DNA of 61,495 nt, taken from Bacteroidales bacterium (GTDB taxonomy: Bacteria > Bacteroidota > Bacteroidia > Bacteroidales > UBA12077). The stretch is from assembly GCA_019038645.1 (NCBI GenBank), contig JAHOYT010000026.1:1-61495 (forward strand). The letters are read 5' to 3'. The first letter of the stretch is position 1. The number at the start of each line of letters is the position of its first letter. Shown here in pieces: positions 1 to 9,141 of this stretch. The notes beneath the pieces were generated by a model, which saw only the letters and a program-made list of their open reading frames with translations, was not told the DNA's origin and did no database searches. A program made the position numbers and the translations under genes.

Positions 1-70
1 TTTTCTCATTTCATTTTATTTACGTGTATATGTTATTTAATCATAATAAAAAATGGATACAATATTTTTA

Positions 71-2518
71 TTATAACCATTTTGCAATAATTGAGAACAG
101 TTTTTCTTTTTTTATTGGTTTAGTAATATAATCGTCACAGCCGGCTTCCATGCTAATTTTTTCATCATTTTGCATGGCATAAGCAGTTTGAATAATTATT
201 GGTATATCAGGATTGAATTGTTTTATTTCCTTCGTAGTTTCCAGTCCGTTCATTCCTGGCATCTTAATATCCATTAATACCAAATCAATATGTTTATGAC
301 CTTTACAAATTTCTATTGCTTCATAACCATTTTCTGCTTTAAGCAGTTTTAGACCTTTGTTTTTTAGAAGCATTTCCAAATATTTATAATTACTCTCTTC
401 ATCTTCAACAATTAAAACGGTTTTGTTTTCCAGATTATTAAATTTTTTTGTCAACTTTGGCTTTGCACTTTTGATTTGAATCTTTTCAGTATAACTGTAA
501 GGGAGAGTAAAATAAAAAACTGATCCGGTGTTAACATCAGATTCAACACGGATAGTTCCTCCTAATCGTTCAATTAGATTTTGAGTAATCGTTAGTCCAA
601 GTCCGGTTCCTCGGTAAAGCTTCGATTTATCCGTTTCAATTTTATTAAAACGCCTGAAAATTTCTTTTTGTTTATCCTTTGCGATACCAATTCCCGTATC
701 TTTTACATAAAACTCCACCAGGTTAATATCGTCCAGTATTTTATAACCAAATTCAATCGAACCAATTTCGGTATATTTTAAGGCATTGTCTGTTATGTTT
801 GTGAATATTTGTTTGAATCTGTACGGATCAGTTTTTAAATAAAAGTTTTCCTTATATGATGATTCATCAAGTTTAATTTCAATATGATTTTTACCAACTT
901 TATTCTTTACACCGTTATAAGTTTCTAAAAGATCCTTCAAGGCATTATTAACATCAGTTTCTTTAATAAAAATTGATAATTCATTTGCTTCAATTTTAGC
1001 CAGATCAATAATATCATCAATTAAATGAAGTAATGTATTACAGTTATTATTAATATGTGTAACCAGTTCTTCGCGTTCATCTGTTTCAGTATCAGGAGCA
1101 ACCAGTAAGTCAGAAAACCCAATTATTGCATTCATTGGTGTCCTGATTTCGTGTGACATATTTGCAAGAAAAGAAGATTTTAATCTGTCAGATTCTTCGG
1201 CCTTCTCTTTAGCATTTTTGAGGTCAATTTCAGTTTTATATCTTTCAGTAATATCACGACAAATGCCAACTACTCCAAGGGGATTCCCTTTTTCATCCGT
1301 AAAGGGTAATTTCAGTGTGTCGAGCAAAAACTTTTCTCCTTTTGAATTTGTTTCCCAGGTTTCTGTTCTTATAGCTTTCTTTTCATTTATAATTTTCTGA
1401 TCAGTATCATGAAAATACTGAGCCTGATGCTGTGGGAACAATTCAAAATCACTTTTTCCGACAATTTCACTTCCCAGCAATTCGTTAAATTTTAGAAAAG
1501 CATCATTACAGCCCACATACGTATTGTTTTTATCTTTATAAAAGATTAAATCGGGAATCGAATTGATCATTGAATTTAAAAGCGACTTATCATGTAGTAG
1601 CTTTTGTTCAGTTAATTTACGTTCGTTCAATTCATTTTGCAATTCGGCTGTTTTATTTGCAACCTTTTTTCTTAATGACCATGACCAGATTAATGTTGAA
1701 AAGAGTACAAGTAAAAGTGGAAAAAGAATCCAGAGAATAATGTTAAATACACGGGTTTTTACATCTGTTTTTTCATAAATACCAAACCACTTATCGTATA
1801 ACTGATCATATTCTCCGGTGGACTTAATTATTTGTAAACCATCGTTTATCTGAGCCAGAATATCTTCACGGTCTTTTTTAATGGCAAAGCATATTTCTTT
1901 GGGTTGTATAGATCCTCCAACAGGCTTTAAATTTGAAAGATTAAATTCACTAATTGCATACTGACCGTGTAATTTATTTATTAGTGCACAATCATATTCT
2001 CCTGCAGATAAAAGCCTGAGAGCTGTTTTATAATTTTTTACAGGAATAATAAATCTTGTAATATTATTTGAAATAAGATAATCATGCATTATGTCTCCAT
2101 TAACAACGAGTACCTTCTTATCTTTTAGGTCGCTAACATCCCTTATATCACTATTGTTGCGGACAAAAACAGCATGAGTAATATAAATGAATGGAGCAGA
2201 AAAGTTTATTGTTTTACTACGCTCGGGCGACGATGACATTCCTGCAACTCCATCAATTTTATTATTTCCCAGGTCTAATCGTACTTGTGTCCATGTATCA
2301 AGTTCAATTTTTATGTTAAGACCCATGGTTGTTGCAATAGCATTTAGAACTTCAACACTAAATCCTGTGGGATTTAGTTCATAATCAAGTAACTGATAAG
2401 GAGGATAGTCATAATTCCCTTTAAAATAGATTGTGTCTTCCTGAAAATAACCTGCAAAAACTGCTGAGTTTACATTTATAAGTAAAGTGAAAAACAGTAT
2501 TTTTAAAACTTTTCGCAT
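71..2518 (-). CDS. Hybrid sensor histidine kinase with periplasmic solute-binding (SBP_bac_3) sensor
   Basis: This is an inner-membrane sensor kinase with its own receiver. From the N-terminus: signal peptide (1-22), a family 3 solute-binding domain (about 28-248) that would sense an amino-acid-like ligand in the periplasm, one membrane segment (about 257-280), a short coiled coil, a PAS domain (about 312-428), HisKA with the phospho-acceptor His456 in MSHEIRTP, a HATPase domain with N-box Asn578, DTGIGIA (607-613) and GTGLGL (637-642), and a C-terminal receiver (about 698-815) with phospho-acceptor Asp750 and Lys800. All catalytic residues are present. There is no output domain, so the signal probably passes to a separate Hpt or response regulator. 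It is transcribed divergently from the ABC importer gene at 2716, so a link to uptake is possible but inferred. Its receiver closely resembles the orphan receiver at 27032-27409. Confidence 0.93.
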   Translation of the reverse strand: MRKVLKILFFTLLINVNSAVFAGYFQEDTIYFKGNYDYPPYQLLDYELNPTGFSVEVLNAIATTMGLNIKIELDTWTQVRLDLGNNKIDGVAGMSSSPERSKTINFSAPFIYITHAVFVRNNSDIRDVSDLKDKKVLVVNGDIMHDYLISNNITRFIIPVKNYKTALRLLSAGEYDCALINKLHGQYAISEFNLSNLKPVGGSIQPKEICFAIKKDREDILAQINDGLQIIKSTGEYDQLYDKWFGIYEKTDVKTRVFNIILWILFPLLLVLFSTLIWSWSLRKKVANKTAELQNELNERKLTEQKLLHDKSLLNSMINSIPDLIFYKDKNNTYVGCNDAFLKFNELLGSEIVGKSDFELFPQHQAQYFHDTDQKIINEKKAIRTETWETNSKGEKFLLDTLKLPFTDEKGNPLGVVGICRDITERYKTEIDLKNAKEKAEESDRLKSSFLANMSHEIRTPMNAIIGFSDLLVAPDTETDEREELVTHINNNCNTLLHLIDDIIDLAKIEANELSIFIKETDVNNALKDLLETYNGVKNKVGKNHIEIKLDESSYKENFYLKTDPYRFKQIFTNITDNALKYTEIGSIEFGYKILDDINLVEFYVKDTGIGIAKDKQKEIFRRFNKIETDKSKLYRGTGLGLTITQNLIERLGGTIRVESDVNTGSVFYFTLPYSYTEKIQIKSAKPKLTKKFNNLENKTVLIVEDEESNYKYLEMLLKNKGLKLLKAENGYEAIEICKGHKHIDLVLMDIKMPGMNGLETTKEIKQFNPDIPIIIQTAYAMQNDEKISMEAGCDDYITKPIKKEKLFSIIAKWL

Positions 2519-2679
2519 AATTTATTAACGCATTAAAAGAGAGTATATCAGCTACGGCTTAAAGATATAAGAATCAATTAATTTTTATACGTTTCATTTT
2601 AAATAAAGGTTATTATTAAAGTTTGTTTTAAAATGTATTGTTTTTTATAAAACAAAGGGTAAATATTTAATTATTAAAT

Positions 2680-2687
2680 TAATTTTG
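2680..2687 (+). promoter_or_regulatory. Candidate -7 promoter element (TAATTTTG)
   Basis: The octamer matches the Bacteroidota -7 consensus TAnnTTTG and lies 28 nt before the ATG of the binding-protein gene. No TTTG -33 element is visible at the usual distance, so this is a partial match. No cobalamin riboswitch was recognised in the 197-nt divergent spacer. Confidence 0.4.
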
Positions 2688-2715
2688 TGTTTCGTTTTGT
2701 TCCAATTTTAACCAT

Positions 2716-3864
2716 ATGAAACTGAAGTATACTGTAGTTGTAGTTTTTCTCATTCTTTTCTCATGTTCCGGTAACAGAGACGAAAGTATAAAAGGCCATG
2801 CAGAGAGCAAGAAGATATCCGGAGGTTTAAAATATGCTAAAGGTTTAAGAATTGAGATAGCAGATAATTATAAAATAATTACTGTATTAAATCCGTGGCA
2901 AGGTGCAAGCAATGTAGAATATAAATATTTACTTATTGATAAAAATGAAGAGTTGCCTGAATTGGCGGATGAATACCGTGTAATCAGAACTCCGGTTGAA
3001 AAAGTGGTTTGCCTATCTACAACTCACGTTGCTTTTATAGATGTTTTAAATAAAACAGGAACAATAGCAGGTATTTCAGGAACAGATTATGTAAATAACC
3101 AAAAGCTTAGAGAAAGAATAGCGAACAAGCTTGTTTTTGACGTTGGGTACGACAATAGTTTAAATTATGAATTAATAGCCAGCTTAAACCCTGATTTGGT
3201 TATAACATATGGAATAGGAGGAGAAATTGCCGGATATAATCAGCGTTTAAAGGATTTAGGAATTAATTCTGTAATTAATGCAGAGTATCTTGAAGATGAC
3301 CCTTTAGGAAAACTGGAATGGATAAAATTTATTGCAGCTTTTTATGGCATGGATAATTTTGCAAATGAGTATTTTGAAAGTATTGAAAAAGAATATAATG
3401 AATTGCTTGATATAGCAAAAGAAAATAAAAGCAAACCAAAAATTTTGTTTGGATTACCGTGGAAAGACGTGTGGTATGTGCCTGGAGGTATGTCGTATTT
3501 GGCCAAAATGGTTAATGATGCGGGTGGCGAATATTTATGGAAATCAAACGATTCCAGAAAAAGTTTGCCTTTTAATATTGAATCTGTATTTGTTAAGGCT
3601 TCGGAAGCTGAAATATGGCTGAATACAGGAACTGTAAACAATAAACAAGATATTATTAAAACAGATGAAAGATTTAAGAGTTTTAAGCCTTTTAACGAAA
3701 GTAAAATATTTAATAACAATTTAAGACTAAATCAGTATGGAGGAAACGATTACTGGGAAACAGGACTTGTACAACCTAATATCGTACTTAAAGATATGAT
3801 TAAAATTTTTCATCCTGATTTATTACCTGATCACCAATTGGTATATTACAAACAAATAGATTAA
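2716..3864 (+). CDS. Iron-complex/cobalamin-type ABC transporter substrate-binding lipoprotein (BtuF/FepB family)
   Basis: This is a periplasm-facing lipoprotein that would capture a metal chelate or corrinoid for the importer encoded just downstream. The N-terminus is a lipoprotein signal ending LFSC, with Cys17 as the lipidated residue. The rest is one Peripla_BP_2 domain: a TPVEKVVCLS strand after about 95 residues, then helix-rich lobes containing GISGTDYV and LNPDLVITYG, both typical of class III binding proteins. At 382 aa it is longer than BtuF because of an N-terminal segment of about 80 residues before the canonical domain. The permease starts 45 nt later and the ATPase follows, so this looks like one operon. 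The substrate cannot be decided from sequence: cobalamin, haem and siderophore all remain possible, and no TonB-dependent receptor is nearby. Confidence 0.85.
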   Translation: MKLKYTVVVVFLILFSCSGNRDESIKGHAESKKISGGLKYAKGLRIEIADNYKIITVLNPWQGASNVEYKYLLIDKNEELPELADEYRVIRTPVEKVVCLSTTHVAFIDVLNKTGTIAGISGTDYVNNQKLRERIANKLVFDVGYDNSLNYELIASLNPDLVITYGIGGEIAGYNQRLKDLGINSVINAEYLEDDPLGKLEWIKFIAAFYGMDNFANEYFESIEKEYNELLDIAKENKSKPKILFGLPWKDVWYVPGGMSYLAKMVNDAGGEYLWKSNDSRKSLPFNIESVFVKASEAEIWLNTGTVNNKQDIIKTDERFKSFKPFNESKIFNNNLRLNQYGGNDYWETGLVQPNIVLKDMIKIFHPDLLPDHQLVYYKQID

Positions 3865-3909
3865 ATCCCTGACTTTTTGTTTAAATTAGCACTTTAAAAA
3901 ATTAAAGTT

Positions 3910-4947
3910 TTGTTGTTAAAAAAACAGATCATTTTTATCTGGATTATTCTGATAATCACACTAGTCGGATTATTCATTACCGATATTTTATTGGGTTCTG
4001 TCACGATTCCTGTAAAAGAGGTAATTAAAATATTATTTACGGGACAGACAGATCATTCAGAATATTTTACAATAGTTTATCATTTTAGAATTCCCAAAGC
4101 TCTGACAGCATTATTTGCAGGATTTGCATTGTCTGTTAGCGGTTTGCAGATGCAAACAATATTTAAGAACCCACTTGCCGGACCATATGTTTTGGGTATT
4201 AGCGCAGGAGCAAGTCTCGGCGTTGCTATTCTTGTGATGGGGATTTCTTCATTTGCAATAGTTAGTCAGTTCGGAGTATTGGGAAACTGGACAATTGTTA
4301 CTGCTGCCTGGTTAGGATCAGGATTAATATTATTTCTGATAATGGCAATATCTGCAAGAGTAAAGGATATAATGACCATACTTATTCTGGGAATTATGTT
4401 TGGAAGTGCCACAACTGCAGTAGTAAATATTTTACAGTATTTTAGTAATGAATCAATGCTTAAAGCATTTGTTATTTGGACAATGGGTAGCCTTGGAGGT
4501 GTTTCTTTGGCGCAGTTAAAGGTTCTTATTCCTGGCGTAATTATTGGTTTAATAATTACATTTTTATTGATAAAAATATTAAATGCAATGCTGGTTGGAG
4601 AGAATTATGCTAAAAGCATGGGTATGAATGTGAGATTGTCCAGATTTTTAGTTTTTTTCAGTACAAGTTTGCTTGCCGGAAGTATTACAGCTTTTTGTGG
4701 ACCTATAGGGTTTATTGGGATTGCAGTACCTCATATAGCACGTATTTTGTTTAGAACTGCAAATCATAAGAGTTTGTTACCTGGTACAATGATAATTGGC
4801 GGAATAGTTTTGTTATTTAGTGATATTGTTTCGCAATTACCAGGACAGGAAAATACATTACCAATTAACTCAATTACTGCTTTAATTGGAATACCAGTTA
4901 TTATCTGGATTATTATAAAAAATCAAAAACTAGCTGCTGTATCTTAA
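3910..4947 (+). CDS. FecCD/BtuC-family ABC transporter permease
   Basis: This is the membrane subunit of the importer, about 345 aa with roughly ten hydrophobic helices, as usual for BtuC/FecCD proteins. Recognisable family stretches are FRIPKALTALFAGFALSVSG near residue 60, KNPLAGPYVLGISAGASLG near 90, and CGPIGFIGIAVPHIAR in the coupling region. No ATG exists near the N-terminus. An in-frame TAA lies at 3895-3897 and the first usable start is TTG at 3910 (or the adjacent TTG at 3913), so a TTG start is proposed. The gene ends 6 nt before the ATPase gene. Reaction: ATP-driven import of an iron complex or corrinoid, as a dimer with two ATPase subunits. Confidence 0.9.
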   Translation: MLLKKQIIFIWIILIITLVGLFITDILLGSVTIPVKEVIKILFTGQTDHSEYFTIVYHFRIPKALTALFAGFALSVSGLQMQTIFKNPLAGPYVLGISAGASLGVAILVMGISSFAIVSQFGVLGNWTIVTAAWLGSGLILFLIMAISARVKDIMTILILGIMFGSATTAVVNILQYFSNESMLKAFVIWTMGSLGGVSLAQLKVLIPGVIIGLIITFLLIKILNAMLVGENYAKSMGMNVRLSRFLVFFSTSLLAGSITAFCGPIGFIGIAVPHIARILFRTANHKSLLPGTMIIGGIVLLFSDIVSQLPGQENTLPINSITALIGIPVIIWIIIKNQKLAAVS

Positions 4948-4953
4948 GCGTTT

Positions 4954-5991
4954 ATGAAAAAACCAGATAAAATATTAAAAACAGATAAAATATTAAAAAC
5001 AGATAATTTGAAAATCGGTTATTCTTCTAAAAAGAATTCCGATAATGTTCTGTTTGAGAATATTAACCTATCTGGTTGCGATGGAGAACTAATTGCTTTG
5101 GTTGGTAAAAACGGAATTGGAAAAAGTACACTTTTAAGAAATATTGCAGGTTTGCAAAATCCGTTAAAGGGGGAAATAAAATACTATGATAAGATTTTAA
5201 ATGATTATAACAGACCTGATTTTGCCAGGATGGTGAGTTTTGTTTCTACGGAAATAATTAATGTTAATAATTTAAAAGTCTTCGATTTGGTTTCATTAGG
5301 AAGGTTTCCACATACAAATTGGTTTGGGAAACTAAAACCTGATGATATTAATCAATCCCTAAAAGCTTTACAGATGGTCGGGATGGATGATTTTAGCCGA
5401 AAAAACATTAATGAAATCAGCGATGGCGAGAGGCAGAGAGTTATGATAGCCAGAACATTGGCACAGGATACAAAATTTATAATACTTGATGAACCAACTG
5501 CTTTTCTGGATTTGCCTAATAAATATGAAACGATACATTTATTAAACAGGTTATCAAAACAGGAAAATAAAACCATACTATTTTCAACCCACGACTTGAA
5601 TATTGCAATTCAGGAAGCAGATAAAATATGGCTGATGATGGATAATGAGATTTTTGAAGGAGCTCCGGAAGATCTTATTCTCAATGAAACATTCAATAAA
5701 ATTTTTGAAAATACAAACCTGCATTTCGATAAAATTAAGGGCGATTTTAGATTAAAAAGAAAACACACAGAAAAAATAGGATTATCAGGCGATGGTGCAT
5801 ATTATAACTGGACTAAAAAAGCTCTTGAAAGACTCAATTTTTCTGTTGAAAAGGGAAACGAATCTATAAGTCATATAAAAGTGCGATCAGAAGATGGTCA
5901 GCCTGAATGGATTCTAACATCAAACAAAAAAGCACATACTTTTAAGTCAATTTATGATTTATCATTATATTTGAAAGTACAAATTAAATAA
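4954..5991 (+). CDS. ABC transporter ATP-binding protein (BtuD/FecE family) with C-terminal extension
   Basis: This is the ATPase of the importer. Walker A is GKNGIGKST (51-59), the signature is the variant ISDGERQ (155-161), Walker B is FIILDE (175-180), and the H-loop His is at 213. The ATPase core ends near residue 250. About 90 further residues form an extra domain containing GDGAYYNWTKKALERL and a closing EWILTSNKKAHTFKSIYDL. BtuD of E. coli lacks this, though I recall similar tails in ATPases from other Bacteroidota. The extreme N-terminus is a repeated DKILKT peptide encoded by an 18-bp tandem repeat (4964-5006), so the native start may vary. The small membrane protein gene follows after 8 nt. 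Confidence 0.9.
   Translation: MKKPDKILKTDKILKTDNLKIGYSSKKNSDNVLFENINLSGCDGELIALVGKNGIGKSTLLRNIAGLQNPLKGEIKYYDKILNDYNRPDFARMVSFVSTEIINVNNLKVFDLVSLGRFPHTNWFGKLKPDDINQSLKALQMVGMDDFSRKNINEISDGERQRVMIARTLAQDTKFIILDEPTAFLDLPNKYETIHLLNRLSKQENKTILFSTHDLNIAIQEADKIWLMMDNEIFEGAPEDLILNETFNKIFENTNLHFDKIKGDFRLKRKHTEKIGLSGDGAYYNWTKKALERLNFSVEKGNESISHIKVRSEDGQPEWILTSNKKAHTFKSIYDLSLYLKVQIK
4964..5006 (+). repeat. 18-bp in-frame tandem repeat at the start of the ABC ATPase gene
   Basis: The 18-nt unit beginning CAGATAAAAT is present twice in full (4964-4981, 4982-4999), and its first 7 nt recur at 5000-5006. Because 18 is a multiple of three, copy-number change would alter only the length of the DKILKT-type N-terminal peptide, not the frame. 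Confidence 0.85.
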
Positions 5992-5999
5992 TAGCTGTT

Positions 6000-6212
6000 A
6001 TGAAAGGATTAAAGAAAATCACCTCCTACATCTTAATAACTTTTGTATTAATTATCACGGTTATTTCTCTTTTAGGAATATGGGAAATTATTTCACTTGA
6101 AGATGTAATGCGTAAAATTTTTACTTCATTGTTTATAATTTTTGTTGCATCGGTAATTGTATTATTTATTTTCTCTGTTATAATAAGAGATACGGAAAGT
6201 AACAAAGACTGA
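6000..6212 (+). CDS. Small two-helix membrane protein, function unknown
   Basis: The product is 70 aa with two strongly hydrophobic segments (about 9-27 and 41-63) separated by a short loop containing WEIISLEDVMRK, and a charged DTESNKD tail. I do not recognise the family. The ATG lies 8 nt after the stop codon of the ABC ATPase gene, so it is probably the last gene of that operon and may be an accessory to the importer. That role is inference from position only. The open frame is short but its hydrophobic pattern and tight spacing support a real gene. Confidence 0.6.
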   Translation: MKGLKKITSYILITFVLIITVISLLGIWEIISLEDVMRKIFTSLFIIFVASVIVLFIFSVIIRDTESNKD

Positions 6213-6247
6213 GGAAGAAAAAGAAACTATCTTTAAAGTAACAAAAC

Positions 6248-6378
6248 TGTCATTATCTCCTTTCAGTCATGAAGGTAAACGTTCCCTTGAACCTGTCTGC
6301 CGACAGGCAGGAAAGGGAATCTCATGCTTAGCACTTATATAATTACTTATGAGATCTCCAATCAAGTTGGAGATGACA
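6248..6378. repeat. Multi-branched palindromic intergenic element between convergent genes
   Basis: Nested inverted repeats fill the spacer. The outer pair is TGTCAT(TA)TCTCC at 6248-6260 and GGAGATGACA at 6369-6378. Inside are TTCCCTT/AAGGGAA (6282-6288, 6313-6319) enclosing CCTGTCTG/CAGGCAGG (6292-6299, 6304-6311), then ATCTCAT/ATGAGAT (6319-6325, 6349-6355), and TCTCCAA/TTGGAGA (6355-6361, 6367-6373). It lies between the 3' ends of the importer operon and the thioredoxin gene, so it could end transcription both ways. Its form also resembles REP-type mobile palindromes. Confidence 0.65.
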
Positions 6379-6427
6379 AAAAAGGGTTTCGAGACAGCTT
6401 CTTTCCATTTGCATTAAGCAGTAATAT

Positions 6428-7846
6428 TTATTTTGCAAGCTCAATTTCGAGTATATTTCCCAGTGTATCATAGCTTATACGTTTTGCTATAATCTTCTTA
6501 TTTTCATCAAGTAAGTACATAGTAGGGGTGCTATAAATATTGTAAAAGAACCTGAAGTTTGTCAGATTATATTGATCCCAAACATTAATCCAGTCATCAA
6601 AACCTTTTTCATAAATATATTCCTGCCACTCTTCTTTGTTTCCCTGAGTATAAACAGCAAAAACCTCAAAATCATCTCTGCTGTACTGTTGATGTATTTC
6701 ATAAACTTTAGGTGTCACTTTTTTACAATGTCCGCAATCAGGTTCATAGAAATAAACCAATGTAAATTTTGATTTTATTTCATGCAGACGCTCAAACTCT
6801 TCGTCAATTGTTTCCATTTTAAGATCTTGTGCAACATTGCCGATCAAATTAAAACGATGCTTAGCAACTTGTTCTTTTAGTTTTTGTATGGTTTCATCTG
6901 ATAACCAATCTACTTTTCCCGACAGATAATAAGTTTCTGCTACGTGAACAAAAACTTTATCCATTCCCATAATATTACTTTTCTGAAAAGTATTTATAAA
7001 ATATTGGATAACATATTGAAAAACCGCATCGCTCTGTTCTGCTTGCTGAGCAATAATATCAATATGGTGATTTATCGTATCCGGATTCTGAATCAGTATT
7101 TTAGTGAAGAATGTTTCTAATTTATTATGAAAGAAAGGAGTTCTTAAAAATCGCTTATCGTTAAAGTCAATATTGTCAAGAAAGTGCTGTCGGTTGTAGT
7201 TGTACGAATAGAACCATCTAACGGAATCCTTATTCTCGATATTTTCCGGAACGTCAATTTCAGGAATTTCAGGATTTTTCATTGCTTTGATAATAACTCC
7301 CAGCAATTTTCCTTCATTATCGTTAATCGTTTTTTCCCAATATGACTTTACTTCTTTCGACAAAACATCAATCCGGTCTTTAAGTATTTGTACTGAATCA
7401 CTGTTTTCATCTAATTCCTGTACTCTTTTTCTTATTTCTGCTGATTCAATATTACGACTCATCATGAATTGCCTGAAATCTTTAAAATTTTCATTTTCAT
7501 CTGAACCTTTAATCTTTAATTTATTAATTAAATCATCAGAAGTTGTTTCAACAGAAAATTGCTGGTCATCTCCAATCAAAATATCAAAATAATTTTTGGA
7601 AGGTAAAATAATAATATAGACTCCTTGTTCAAGTAAACTGTCGCTGCTAAATGTTCCATTACCGTTCGAATCAAGTTTTACAGTGTCCTGAACATAAGTT
7701 TTATCACCAAAATAGTAACCAAGATAAATATCAGTGTCTTTTAAATCAGTTATTTTAACATCAATTTTATAAGATTGTGAGTAAATGTCTGAACAACTGT
7801 AAAGACTTATAAATAAAAGGATAAGTAATGCTTTTGTTATTTTCAT
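6428..7846 (-). CDS. TlpA-like thioredoxin-fold lipoprotein (DUF4369 / DUF5106 type)
   Basis: This is a periplasm- or surface-anchored thiol-disulfide protein. The signal peptide ends SLYSC, with Cys18 lipidated. Residues about 25-115 look like the DUF4369 beta domain (KIDVKITDLKDTDIYLGYYFG). A helical middle region follows (about 120-340, DUF5106-like), then a C-terminal thioredoxin fold whose redox centre is CGHC (Cys371, Cys374) in YFYEPDCGHCKK. Proteins of this architecture are common in Bacteroidota and are thought to reduce or exchange disulfides outside the cytoplasm. The natural partner is not known. It is the second gene of a pair, starting 4 nt after the glycosyltransferase stop codon, but no functional link between the two is obvious. 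Confidence 0.85.
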   Translation of the reverse strand: MKITKALLILLFISLYSCSDIYSQSYKIDVKITDLKDTDIYLGYYFGDKTYVQDTVKLDSNGNGTFSSDSLLEQGVYIIILPSKNYFDILIGDDQQFSVETTSDDLINKLKIKGSDENENFKDFRQFMMSRNIESAEIRKRVQELDENSDSVQILKDRIDVLSKEVKSYWEKTINDNEGKLLGVIIKAMKNPEIPEIDVPENIENKDSVRWFYSYNYNRQHFLDNIDFNDKRFLRTPFFHNKLETFFTKILIQNPDTINHHIDIIAQQAEQSDAVFQYVIQYFINTFQKSNIMGMDKVFVHVAETYYLSGKVDWLSDETIQKLKEQVAKHRFNLIGNVAQDLKMETIDEEFERLHEIKSKFTLVYFYEPDCGHCKKVTPKVYEIHQQYSRDDFEVFAVYTQGNKEEWQEYIYEKGFDDWINVWDQYNLTNFRFFYNIYSTPTMYLLDENKKIIAKRISYDTLGNILEIELAK

Positions 7847-7850
7847 GTTA

Positions 7851-8987
7851 TTAATTTTTAAACAACAAATTTATTAATTTTTGAGCACTCTGCGCATTAT
7901 TAACAATTTTTAACAGGATTTTCTCTCTTTTGTTTATTTCTGATATAGTAAACGGTTTACTAATTAAATTGTTGATTTCATTAATAATATCAGTGGGTGA
8001 ATTTTTTACAACACATAAAGATTCAAGGCCTGAGTTTTTCGTCATTTTACTATTGGCAATACAAAATCGCCCGTTAAATAATGAGTTTATAAGCTTTAAC
8101 TTAATCCCTGTATCCTGAAATGTAATTAACAAATTGATTTGTGCATTTCTGATTAATTCCTGCATTTCTTTATTGATCGGATTAGCTATAATTTTTACAT
8201 TATTGTTCGTGCCGGCCAATTTATATATTAGTTTATTCGGATTATGGCCTGCAATAACAAAAGGGATGTTTATTACAGAGCATATGTTTTTAATAATATA
8301 AGATGCAGCTTTAATATTTTCGCTCACCGATAAATCACCGTGATAAAGAATATAATCGCCAGTATCAGTTTTAATATCAGTATTTATAAAAGAATGAAAA
8401 GCCGGAATATAAAAGGTTTCCGAGTTTAATCGGGAGAAATAGTTTTTATCACTTTCAGTTATGGCTGCAATTTTAATATTTGATTTTAAGATTTTCTGGT
8501 AAATTTTTAATTTAATTGCTTCGCTGTACAGGAATCCTTTTTTAAATATATTCTTTTCAGCACCGGCTAATTTATAATAATACTTATGTTCTATATTGTG
8601 AGTTCTTACAATTATATTTCTCTTTCCATTCCCGGATATACTTTTTAATAAATGGGTAGTATGAAGTCCTTCACAAATAACAGGGAAATCATCTTTTCTC
8701 AGATTATTTAGTAATTCTTTATTTGATCTGGACTTTACAATAAATGGTAAATGAGAAAAAAAGAAAACCGCTTTGGAAAACCTTGGGTAATAAGTAACAG
8801 ATTTACAGTATTTTTCAAGCTTGTCAGACGATTCTCTTCCGCCATACTTAAAACAGTGAAGATTTACCTTTACACCTAATTCATACAAAGCTTTTATTTT
8901 ATAAAATACATCAATTACTCCACCATAATTAGCAGGATACGGAACATTAAAAGAAACCAAATGTATTTCCTTAGGATTAGCTAGCAT
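7851..8987 (-). CDS. Glycosyltransferase, GT-B fold (GT4-like)
   Basis: The 378-aa cytoplasmic protein has the two-lobe pattern of GT-B transferases. The N-terminal lobe contains SFNVPYPANYGGVIDVFYKI, the usual glycine-rich start of GT4 enzymes. The C-terminal lobe has YHGDLSVSENIKAA, matching the beginning of the nucleotide-sugar domain, and GIKLKLINSLFNGRFCIA, matching the GxxxKLxxAL segment. A clear ExxxxxxxE donor motif is not visible, so the sugar and acceptor are undetermined. It probably builds a surface polysaccharide or glycolipid. No other polysaccharide genes are nearby. It is the first gene of a two-gene reverse-strand unit with the thioredoxin lipoprotein. Confidence 0.75.
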   Translation of the reverse strand: MLANPKEIHLVSFNVPYPANYGGVIDVFYKIKALYELGVKVNLHCFKYGGRESSDKLEKYCKSVTYYPRFSKAVFFFSHLPFIVKSRSNKELLNNLRKDDFPVICEGLHTTHLLKSISGNGKRNIIVRTHNIEHKYYYKLAGAEKNIFKKGFLYSEAIKLKIYQKILKSNIKIAAITESDKNYFSRLNSETFYIPAFHSFINTDIKTDTGDYILYHGDLSVSENIKAASYIIKNICSVINIPFVIAGHNPNKLIYKLAGTNNNVKIIANPINKEMQELIRNAQINLLITFQDTGIKLKLINSLFNGRFCIANSKMTKNSGLESLCVVKNSPTDIINEINNLISKPFTISEINKREKILLKIVNNAQSAQKLINLLFKN

Positions 8988-9141
8988 AACTTAAATAAAA
9001 TCTGAAAGTAAATAATTTATTTTTCATTATTTGCATCTATTATTAATTTTTAACGTCTTTATTAAAGAAAAAGTGTAACATCAATCTCTCTCGTTCGTCA
9101 TAGTATTGAACATATTAATACACAACAATGGAGGTCACACA

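Noticed and set aside
2519-2715. Cobalamin or other riboswitch before the ABC importer operon
   Set aside because: The conserved B12-box core could not be found and no large structured leader is apparent.
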